This document shows positions 37,368-47,497 of a stretch of 64,000 nt of DNA, piece by piece. The notes under the pieces are model-generated. The model was not told the DNA's origin. It saw only the letters and a list, made by a program, of their open reading frames with translations, and ran no database searches. Origin of the DNA: Cardiocondyla obscurior (Eukaryota; Arthropoda; Insecta; Hymenoptera; Formicidae). Where the stretch lies: the NCBI RefSeq assembly GCF_019399895.1, contig NC_091876.1, forward strand, positions 682,001 to 746,000. The letters are read 5' to 3'. The translations under genes and the position numbers were made by a program. How positions within the stretch are numbered: the stretch's first letter is position 1; each line of letters opens with the position of its first letter.

Positions 37368-37958
37368 TCGATTGCATACGTGAGTTAATTCATCTTGAAG
37401 CAAAAATTTTGCAAAACATTTTAACGATAAATGATTGCTATAAATTGATTGCTATAAATTAATTTTCGCACACAGCCAGCACTGTATTATACGAATTGAA
37501 ATTTCCATAAATCTTGGGAAATTTGTAGCAAATTAATATGCGCGACAAAGAACGATAGTAAAAAAATATTTCTAATCATATCAGATAATATTCCGAAGAA
37601 AGTGTCGAGAAACATAACAACAAAGAGTGACTTTAATTGGATAAATTGAAATTCTTTACTCTGAGCTCTGATTAGCTGTTGCAGACACTTGACGATCTAA
37701 GCTAACGTTTATTTGTTAGCTTAGCTACGGAAAAAATGATCTGCGACAGTCTACGCATCGTGAACATGGTATGTACTTATACGTTTAATTGGCAATAAAG
37801 TATAACGTAATTTTTCTATAAAATCACTGAAATGATTGTTTCGGTACAATATGTATTTATTTATTAAAAATTAATGTATATGTTAAAAAAAATGGACTCA
37901 TTTAAATTAAAAGAGAAGTATTAATAGTAAAAAAATATACAGAAATTAAAAAGTTCTA
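37368..37958. repeat. 3' flank of protease A, copy of the flanks at 40411 and 43430
   Basis: The sequence starting TCGATTGCATACGTGAG recurs almost unchanged after proteases B (40411-40982) and C (43430-43970). It holds the protease A 3' UTR with minus-strand AATAAA at 37856-37861. A 14-base tandem duplication (GATTGCTATAAATT at 37433 and 37447) is found only in this copy. Confidence 0.85.
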
Positions 37959-40223
37959 TTAGTTTTGGTTAGACGATATGTTTGACGATATGTTAAAATA
38001 TTCCGACCACACAATTTTCTCTATCCAAGGAATATAATGATAAACGCGGGTGTACACGCCAGGTGTGATGTCACCACAAGCTTTTCCTAGACTGGTGATT
38101 CCAATTACAGTGTACAGACACTGGTGGACCGTGCCGAAGATCGAGAGTGGTCCTCCACTGTCACCCTTAAATAATAACGTATTCAATTAATTTGCCTTCT
38201 TTTGCAAAAATAATGTGTTACCTGACAGGTATCTTTTCCGTCTCCTCCCGCGCATATTTGCCAGTCGTCGACAATTCCCTGTGGGAGCGCCAGGGAAATA
38301 CCGTCGAAAAAACTCGCGTTGCAACTTTCATGCGAGACCAATCTAAGTATCACCTTTAATAAATCGTCCGAGCCCTTGATATTAGCTGAAAAATTAAATA
38401 ATACTCTCAAAATTTTGACGCGCTCACTGGAGAGTTTATGATTAAAACAAAATTATTTTTTTTAATAATCTTACCCCAGTTGGTTACACCCCATCCAGTG
38501 GCGATTGCCTTCTCAGATCCACTTGCATCGGGCCAGTCAACTGGAAGACATGCCGGTCTGACGAATTGGGTGTAATTAGCTTCTTGCTCCAGACGCAGTA
38601 TGGCTATGTCATGGTATTGTTGCGGGTATTTGTAATCGGGATGTATTATGCTCTCATCGATGGCGATTGTCTGCGAAGTATCGCTGCCTCTTGCCTGCGC
38701 GAGATTCAGTTCACCGAGTCTTACCCATTTTGCTTTTCCCCTTTTTAAAAAAAATCAGATTATTATTTATTATTTCAATTTTATATAACTCGATATTACA
38801 AACCATGCGCTTCGTACGTATTATTTACGATTTATTCTTTCTTAAATAAAGTTATTTTATATTTAATAATTTTCGGCAACAAACTACGGACGTTTTTATG
38901 TATTATAGGAATGATTAGGATATTTGTCATTAAGATATTTTAAATTAAAACTTACCACTCCGATGTCCAAGCGCAGTGGGCCGCTGTTAGAACAAATTTA
39001 GAAGAAATTAAACTACCGCCACAAAGCCATGAGATTGCATCAAAATCACCAAAACCGACAGCCACCATGTGCGGAAATTCTTTCCGTTTAGCCTCTATGC
39101 CATTAATTACCGATAATCTATATTTCCAATTGTCACATAAGGTAAATCCAGCATTTTCAAGGCTTAAAATTGGCTCGGGCAGTAGTACCAAATTGTAGAC
39201 ATCCTGTACATTTTCCATGCACTCTGAAACAAGGGAAACGTTTAAATACAGATCCTAATATAGATTAAAAGCGAATGCGCACTTACTTATTTTCGATACG
39301 TATCCACTCGAAGGTTGCATTGAATTACGTACGGTATTTAATACATCTGTTTGTAATTGCGACGTCGGTCTAACTGGTTGACTAACTGGTTTCGTTTTTG
39401 ATATACAACATTTTCCAGGATCAAAGTTAACCGTTTCACAATAACTCCACATTCTCCTGGTGTTGAATACCTCAACATTATCTTCCAGGCACTCTGCTCT
39501 CCAATGTTTACATACACCGAAATAATTATCTTGCACGCAATGGTCTAAAAATTGTAAAAATGCATTAACAATTTTACAAGTTATTTTAATATTTATTATA
39601 TTTATCGCACGATAGAGCAGAAGGAAATTCTTACTTGTTGAAAAGTCTTGCATGAAGGATTCCAACTTATCCGATGAAGTAGTCGATGTTAAAGGTTGAA
39701 CCGAATCATCGGTAGTCGTATCATTCACATCAGGTAATTGTGGCACCATTTTAATCGCATCGTGACTTACAAGATTTGTTGACGGGCAACATATTATTGG
39801 GTCAAAGCCTACAAACCCGCACGTTCTCCTGGGGGTTTTCCCATCCGATAATTCCTGAAGAACTCTCTGACAATTTTTTAATTGTGTGCAAACACCCGTG
39901 GAGTTATCGACGTGGCATAACTCTGAAAATTATAAAGATGAATTAACGTTCAATCATATATAATTATAATTTGAGAATTACAATATTTAATATTTGCTGG
40001 GTAATGATAGATTGTCTTTGTGCAATACGTATTTTTCAAAAAAAAAAAAAATCTTGCCAGTATAAAATAAGCACTGAACGTACTCGTTCCAAAACGAGAG
40101 TTCGCATATTTTTAACAAAAAGAATACTAACGCACCTCCGATGTCTTGTCCATATATTGACGACAAAATTGATCCTAACACTAAAATTAATAACGATGTG
40201 GCGATTGTCATGTCCATTGTCAT
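37959..40223 (-). CDS. CLIP-domain serine protease A (two CLIP domains)
   Basis: Seven exons: 40223-40136, 39922-39635, 39544-39287, 39223-38956, 38740-38475, 38385-38222 and 38165-37959, all with GT/AG borders and consistent phase, give 512 residues. Exon 1 encodes a signal peptide (IATSLLILVLGSILSSIYG). Exon 2 has a first CLIP domain with six Cys (CHVDNSTGVC ... CQRV ... CGFVGFDPIICC). Exon 3 has a second CLIP (CVQDNYFGVC ... FDPGKCC). The protease domain has the full triad: His in TAAHC, Asp in YHDIAIL, Ser in GDSGGP. Asp six residues before the Ser predicts trypsin-like specificity. The closest known group is CLIPC (snake-like) proteases, which act in haemolymph cascades for Toll and melanisation. 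The activation site is unusual: Ser-Val-Ile-Asn-Gly, with no Arg, Lys or Leu at P1. Confidence 0.93.
40136..40223 (-). CDS. Protease A signal-peptide exon
   Basis: It encodes MTMDMTIATSLLILVLGS, SILSSIYG and then QDIG, a standard secretory signal with probable cleavage after YG. The exon ends in phase 1 (ATCGGAG|GTGCGT), the phase shared by all cassette exons in this cluster. Confidence 0.85.
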
Positions 40224-40982
40224 TCTCGAACAGCCTTAGATCACTCTGCTTTCTCGTCTAATCTCGAAGACTCGGTCACAATAATAAAAAATATACTTCG
40301 TGCAACATACATTTTTTTCTGGTTCTTTTCTCCATCAAGTTGTTCGTCCGAGATTGGTAATAATGATAACGAGGTCATACTTGTGATGCAATTCACGATA
40401 AATCAGTCGCTTGCATACGTGAGTTAATTCATCTTGAAGCAAAAATTTTGCAAAACATTTTAACGATAAATGATTGCTATAAATTAATTTTCGCACACAG
40501 CCAGCACTGTATTATACGAATTGAAATTTCCATAAATCTTGGGAAATTTGTAGCGAATTAATATGCGCGACAAAGAACGATAGTAAAAAAATATTTCTAA
40601 TCATATCAGATAATATTCCGAAGAAAGTGTCGAGAAACATAACTACAAAGAGTGACTTTAATTGGATAAATTGAAATTCTTTACTCTGAGCTCTGATTAG
40701 CTGTTGCAGACACTTGACGATCTAAGCTAACCTTTATTTGTTAGCTTAGCTACGGAAAAAATGATCTGCGACAGTCTACGCATCGTGAACATGGTATGTA
40801 CTTATACGTTTAATTGGCAATAAAGTATAACGTAATTTTTCTATAAAATCACTGAAATGATTGTTTCGGTACAATATGTATTTATTTATTAAAAATTAAT
40901 GTATATGTTAAAAAAATGGACTCATTTAAATTAAAAGAGAAGTATTAATAGTAAAAAAATATACAGAAATTAAAAAGTTCTA
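40224..40982. other. Intergenic region between proteases B and A
   Basis: It holds the protease A promoter region, the duplication joint at about 40411 and the protease B 3' UTR. It is nearly identical to 43244-43970 over most of its length. Confidence 0.75.
40286..40296 (-). promoter_or_regulatory. Candidate TATA box of protease A
   Basis: AGTATATTTTT on the minus strand, about 65 bases upstream of the start codon and conserved at the same place in protease B. The distance would give a 5' UTR of 30-40 bases. Confidence 0.35.
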
Positions 40983-43243
40983 TTAGTTTTGGTTAGACGA
41001 TATGTTTGACGATATGTTAAAATATTCCGACCACACAATTTTCTCTATCCAAGGAATATAATGATAAACGCGGGTGTACACGCCAGGTGTGATGTCGCCA
41101 CAAGCTTTTCCTAGACTGGTGATTCCAATTACAGTGTACAGACACTGGTGGACCGTGCCGAAGATCGAGAGTGGTCCTCCACTGTCACCCTTAAATAATA
41201 ACGTATTCAATTAATTTGCCTTCTTTTGCAAAAATAATGTGTTACCTGACAGGTATCTTTTCCGTCTTCTCCCGCGCATATTTGCCAGTCGTCGACAATT
41301 CCCTGTGGGAGCGCCAGGGAAATGCCGTCGAAAAAACTCGCGTTGCAACTTTCATGCGAGACCAATCTAATTATCACCTTTAATAAATCATCCGAGCCCT
41401 TGATATTAGCTGAAAAATTAAATAATACTCTCAAAATTTTGACGCGCTCACTGGAGAGTTTATGATTAAAACAAAATTATTTTTTTTAATAATCTTACCC
41501 CAGTTGGTTACACCCCATCCAGTGGCGATTGCCTTCTCAGATCCACTTGCATCGGGCCAGTCAACTGGAAGACATGCCGGTTTGACGAATTGATTGTAAT
41601 TAGCTTCTTGCTCCAGACGCAGTATGGCTATGTCATGGTATTGTTGCGGGTATTTGTAATCGGGATGTATTATGCTCTCATCGATGGCGATTGTCTGCGA
41701 AGTATCGCTGCCTCTTGCCTGCGCAAGATTCAGTTCACCGAGTCTTACCCATTTTGCTTTTCCCCTTTTTAAAACAAATCAGATTATTATCTATTATTTC
41801 AATTTTATATAACTCGATATTACAAATCATGCGCTTCGTACGTATTATTTACGATTTAGTCTTTCTTAAATAAAGTTATTTTATATTTAATAATTTTTGG
41901 CAACAAACTACGGACGTTTTTATGTATTATAAGAATGATTAGGATATATGTCATTAAGATATTTTAAATTAAAACTTACCACTCCGATGTCCAAGCGCAG
42001 TGGGCCGCTGTTAGAACAAATTTAGAAGAAATTAAACTACCGCCACAAAGCCATGAGATTGCATCAAAATCACCAAAACCAACAGCTGCCATGTGCGGAA
42101 ATTCTTTATGTTCAGCCTTTGTGCCATTAATTATCGCGAATTTATATTTCCAAATGTCACATGAGGTAAGTGGAGCTTTTTCAAACATTAAAATTGGCTT
42201 GGGTAGTAGTACAAAATTGTAGATATCCTGTACATTTTCCATGCACTCTGAGAAAAAAGAAACGTTTAAATACAGATCTTAATATAGATTAAAAGCGAAT
42301 GCGCACTTACTTATTTTCGATACGTATCCACTCGAAGGTTGCATTGAATTACGTACGGTATTTAATACATCTGTTTGTAATTGCGACGTCGGTCTAACTG
42401 GTTGACTAACTGGTTTCGTTTTTGATATACAACATTTTCCAGGAGATTCGTTAAACATTGTGCAATCACTCAACTTTTTTCTGGTATAAAATAACTCAAA
42501 ATTATCTTTCAGGCAGTCACTCAAATATTTACATACACCGAAATAATTATCTTGCATGCAATGGTCTAAAAATTGTGAAAATGCATTAACAATTTTACAA
42601 GATATTTTAATATTTATTATATTTATCGCACGATAGATCAGAAGGAAATTCTTACTTGTTGGAAAGCCATGCATGAAGGATTCCAACTTATCCGATGAAG
42701 TAGTCGATGTCAAAGGTTGAACTGAATCTTCGGTAGTCGTATCATTCACATCAGGTAATTGTGGCACCATTTTAATCGCATCGTGACTTACGAGATTTGT
42801 TGATGGGCAACATATTATTGGGTCAAAGCCTACAAACCCGCACGTTTTCCTGGGGGTTTTCCCATCCGATAATTCCTGAAGAACTCTCTGACAATTTTTT
42901 AATTGTGTGCAAACACCCGTGGAGTTATCGACGTGGCATAACTCTGAAAATTATAAAGATGAATTAACGTTCAATCATATATAATTATAATTTAAGAATT
43001 ACAATATTTAATATTTGCTGGGTAATGATAGATTGTCTTTGTGCAATACGTATTTTTCAAAAAAAAAAAAATCTTGCCAGTATAAAATAAGCACTGAACG
43101 TACTCGTTCCAAAACGAGAGTTCGCATATTTTTAACAAAAAGAATACTAACGCACCTCCGATGTCTTGTCCATATATTGACGACAAAATTGATCCTAACA
43201 CTAAAATTAATAACGATGTGGCGATTGTCATGGCCATTATCAT
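40983..43243 (-). CDS. CLIP-domain serine protease B (two CLIP domains)
   Basis: Seven exons: 43243-43156, 42943-42656, 42565-42311, 42247-41980, 41764-41499, 41409-41246 and 41189-40983, giving 511 residues. Organisation matches protease A, 3,024 bp away: signal peptide, CLIP 1, CLIP 2, linker with activation site, and a trypsin-like domain with intact His, Asp and Ser. Exons 1, 2, 5, 6 and 7 and the introns are almost unchanged from A. CLIP 2 (CMQDNYFGVC ... CLKDNFELF ... ESPGKCC) and the activation segment differ strongly. Here the new N-terminus would be Ile-Ile-Asn-Gly after Ala (FA|IINGTKA), again without a typical P1. Secreted, with a probable role in a haemolymph protease cascade. A recent tandem duplicate of A. 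Confidence 0.93.
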
Positions 43244-43970
43244 TCTCGAACAGCCTTAGATCACTCTGCTTTCTCGTCTAATCTCGAAGACTCGGTCACA
43301 ATAATAAAAAATATACTTCGTGCAACATACATTTTTTTCTGGTTCTTTTCTCCATCAAGTTGTTCGTCCGGGATTGGTAATAATGATAACGAGGTCATAC
43401 TTGTGATGCAATTCACGATAAATCAGTCGATTGCATACGTGAGTTAATTCATCTTGAAGCAAAAATTTTGCAAAACATTTTAACGATAAATGATTGCTAT
43501 AAATTAATTGTCGCACACAGCCAGCACTGTATTATACGAACTGGAATTTCCATAAATCTTGGGAAATTTGTAGCGAATTAATATGCGCGACAAAGAACGA
43601 TAGTAAAAAGATATTTCTACTCATATCAGATAATATTCCGAAGAAAGTGTCGAGAAACGTTACAACGAAGAGTGACTTTCATTGGATAAATTGAAATTCT
43701 TTACTCTGAGCTCTGATTAGCTGTTGCAGACACTTGACGATCTAAGCTAACCTGTATTTATTAGCTTAGCTACAGAAAAAAATCTACGACATTCTACGCA
43801 TCGTGAAAATGGTATGTACTTATACGTTTAATTGGCAATAAAGTATAACGCAATTTTTCTATAAAATTACTGAAATGATTGTTTCGGTACAATATTTATT
43901 TATTTATTAAAAATTAATGTATATGTTAAAAAAAATGAATACATTTAAATTAATAGAGCAATGATATATG
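43244..43970. other. Intergenic region between proteases C and B
   Basis: It holds the protease B promoter region, a duplication joint near 43430 and the protease C 3' UTR. The part from 43430 on is very similar to the matching part after A and B, although the C gene itself is diverged. Confidence 0.75.
43306..43316 (-). promoter_or_regulatory. Candidate TATA box of protease B
   Basis: The same AGTATATTTTT as upstream of protease A, about 65 bases from the start codon. Confidence 0.35.
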
Positions 43971-46328
43971 TTAAAAGTATTCTGGCCATGCAGTTCTTTC
44001 TATCCAAGGGATATAATTGTAGACTCGGGTGTACACGCCAGGTGAGATGCTACCACAGTCTCGTCCAAGGCTGGTGATTCCGACTATGTTGTACATGCAG
44101 TAGTGAACATCATTAAAGACAGCAATCGGTCCTCCGCTATCACCCTTTAACATCGATGCACAATTAATTTTCTTTCGTTTGTAAATTACAAATATGTTTC
44201 TTATATTCAATAAAAGGTAATTAAAATATAAAAAAAATATAAAATAAAAAAATATAGAAGAACTTAAAACAACCAATTGCATAAGATTTTAACATAAAAG
44301 TAATATAATATTTGCGTCTAAACTAAAATATTTTCATTGATTTAGATGCAGATTTTCTCGACGTTTATGTGAAATATATTACCTGGCAAGTGTCCTTCCC
44401 ATCTTCTCCAGCACATATTTGCCACTCGTTGACAATCCCGTCGGGAAGCTCTAGAGAAATGCCGTCGAAGAAACTTGCGTTGCAAGTTTCGTGCGAAACT
44501 ACACTGATGGTAACTTTTAATAAACTATCTGAGCCTTTTTCATGAGCTGGAAAATTAAATAACACGATTTTGTTAATTTTATACGTACGTATAAGCAACG
44601 TATGGTTTTGTTATAATTTGATGATATTGTAATTTCATATACAAGACTCGGTATTTAAATTTTTATTAGTAAGCATTAACATTTTTCTGTTGGAACTTAC
44701 ACCAATCGACTAGACCCCATCCTGTAGCGACTACATTTTCATTTTCATTTATGTCGGGCAAATCAACTGGAAGACATGCCGGTCTGACAAACGCGTTGTA
44801 TTCAGCTTCTTTTTCCAGACGCAGTATGGCTATATCATGGTATTCGGACGGTTTTTTGTAATCAGGATGTTGTATTCTATCCGCGATGGCAATTGTCTGA
44901 GGCATCGCTTGGTCATTCGTTTCTTTGAGATTCAGATCACCGAGTCGCACCCATTTTGGTTTTCCCCTTTTTAAAGTAAATAAAATTTATTTATTTGTTA
45001 CATTAATATTTAATAGATTGCATTAAAGTCGATTTATATTCAATAATAAACAGAAAAAGCAATTTTTTTTTTATTTTTTACGATAATAATTTAAGAAGAA
45101 TTTTAAGCAAGATCTTGGTTGCTTTTTTATTATTTTTTCGATGTAAGACAAATGAATAAGACGTTAAAATTTACCAATCTGGTGTCCACATACAGTGAGC
45201 CGCTGTGAGAACAATTTTCTTGGAAATTAAACTTCCACCGCAAGGCCATACGATATTACCATCGGGAGTATCAAAACCAATAGCTGCCATATGCGGGAAT
45301 TCTTTCGCTTCAGCTGCTTTACCACCGACAATCAGTTTCTTCGTTGTGAAACCACAAAGAGATACATTAACAGGCTGCTTGTGAAGATATGATGTAGGTG
45401 GTAGTATAAAACCATAGACAGCTTTTGCAGCTTCGGCGCATTCTGAAAAAAAAAAAAAAGAAAAAAAAAATTATTTAAGTAAGTATCAAATTAAATACAT
45501 ATCTCAATCTTATTTGATAAACTATAATTTTATTGTATCTTGCTCTTTAAGATCTTGTTAATCTGTTGCCTGAATATTCAGGCTATAATTTTATCCAAGT
45601 ATTTACGCGTTAGTACGTCATTTTTAATAAATGTTTAAGTAAAAATATTAATTCTTATCTTTTATTACAGAATAGCTTGGAATTTTTACTTACTTGCTCG
45701 TGCTACAGATCCTCTTGATCCGTTCAATGCTAAAGGTCGTATTAAATTACGAGTGGTGGTTGTAGTAGTAGTTGTCGATTCCGTTGTCGATTCCGTAATT
45801 CTTTTATTTGTTGTCGGGCAACATACTATCGGATTGAAGCCATTAAATCCGCAGTTTCCTTTAGGTATTTTCCCAGCCAACAATTCCTGGTAAACACTTG
45901 GGCAGTCTTGTAGAGACTTACAAACACCTGCGGAGTTGTCGACATTGCACGACTCTGCAAATTATAAATACGTGATGACGTTTGACAGGTTTTTGTTAAG
46001 AAGGAAGTATTTTAATTTTTTTTATTACGCATAATTATAATTGCATTTTGCAAGCGCACGCGTAATTGTAATTAAAGAGTTACATTTATAATAAAAGAAA
46101 AATTTGTTACTAATTATAGATTTTTTTTTTTAGGACAGAGCACATGAGTATTTTTCCATTTTGAGGAAATTTTTTCGTCACAAGAAATGAGATAGTTCTC
46201 CAAAAGAAAAGTGCATAATTTTAGAAAAAAGAATGCTGATTTTACTTACCTTCAATGTCTTTTCCGTGTGTCGACGATAGGATCGTCACCAGCAATAATG
46301 ATATGGAGATCGGCACGCTCGCTGGCAT
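43971..46328 (-). CDS. CLIP-domain serine protease C (one CLIP domain)
   Basis: Six exons: 46328-46250, 45954-45694, 45442-45175, 44966-44701, 44546-44383 and 44144-43971, giving 403 residues in consistent phase. The signal peptide is ISLLLVTILSSTHG-like. One CLIP domain (CNVDNSAGVC ... CPSV ... CGFNGFNPIVCC) is followed by a Ser/Thr-rich linker (ESTTESTTTTTTTTR) and the catalytic domain with TAAHC, YHDIAIL and GDSGGP. Asp before the active Ser (KDTCQGDSGGP) gives trypsin-like specificity. Activation would occur at KKL|IVGGKA; Leu at P1 is typical of CLIPC proteases. It lacks the second CLIP exon of A and B. Because the flanking CLIP exons are phase 1-1, that exon could be added or lost without disturbing the frame. 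It is more diverged from A and B than they are from each other. Confidence 0.93.
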
Positions 46329-47497
46329 TCTTGATCAGCCTTGGGCCACGCAGTTTTCTCATCTGATCCCACAAACTCGTTTTCAGTGTAAGATATACAT
46401 AGTCTCTTACGTTCGTTTTGTACGGTTTTCCTGTTCCCCACTCGAGTTGCGTTTTGCACGATAGTAGTGAGGATCACGAGGTCATTTTTGTTATACAGTG
46501 CGATAAATCAACTGATCATAGATAGAATTTAATTCATGGTTTCGAAGAAGATCTCGCAAAGCGTTTTTAACGACGAGTAATTGAGAAGCGAGCAATTGAC
46601 GCGTGCCACGAGAGGTTTATAACAGGAATTTAATATTTCTGTAATTTCTGTGAGATTTTGATCGAAATCGAATAAATTTAATCTAACACGTGTATCTTAA
46701 ACACAAAATTAGCAATGTACAGCAATGTAGTTATATTTATCGATACGTTGACGTCAAATCTAATGCATGGAACAAATTTGATTCGATTTATTGCGATCGA
46801 CATCAGGTTGCCAAAGACCTGATGAGTTTCATAAGTCCAGTTTTATTACGCGTGCGGACCGCGTTTTTACATACCAGGGATGTATACCTTTCTGAACATT
46901 ATGTGTAAGGGATTAATACATTACAGGCGGAAACTGCGTAATAAAATTAATAATTTTTTTTCAGATTAATAAGTTTTCAGAAAACACGAGGAAGAAGTAT
47001 TGTTATGAAATAGATAAAACGTCAGCTCTGAAAAATTACGCATTGTTGAAAAATGTGTAATGCAGGAAGCAGATACAGAATGAATACGTAAACAGCTTGT
47101 TTTTAAGAATTAAATGGTTTTTAAATTTTTTAATTGGAAATTGTAAGTACATTTTTATTTAATACTATCATAAAACGATATATTAGACGGCATGAATAAT
47201 GACACGATTAATATTAAAACAACGTATATTTCTTATAAAAATGCTTATAAAAAAAATAATTATTTAGGTACATTACTTGATAGAAACAGATATTTTTTAT
47301 ACATGCGGAAAAATTTTGCGGATACGTCATTGCTTGTAATCCCAATAATATCATCAATTGGCAATTGTTAATAAGCGACCATATCGTCGCGCAATTTGCA
47401 TTTCGTTACGCATTAACCGTCGTACTTAAAGCGAGAATTCGCCATTAAATCCTTTGTTCGAAGAAGTTATCGACACGTCGAATATTGGACTCACAAT
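46329..47497. other. Head-to-head intergenic region of proteases C and D
   Basis: This 1.17-kb region separates two divergent start codons. The part next to C (about 46440-46600) is a diverged copy of the 5' flanks of A and B, for example CACGAGGTCAT and CGATAAATCA. No gene was seen. It probably contains both promoters. Confidence 0.6.
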
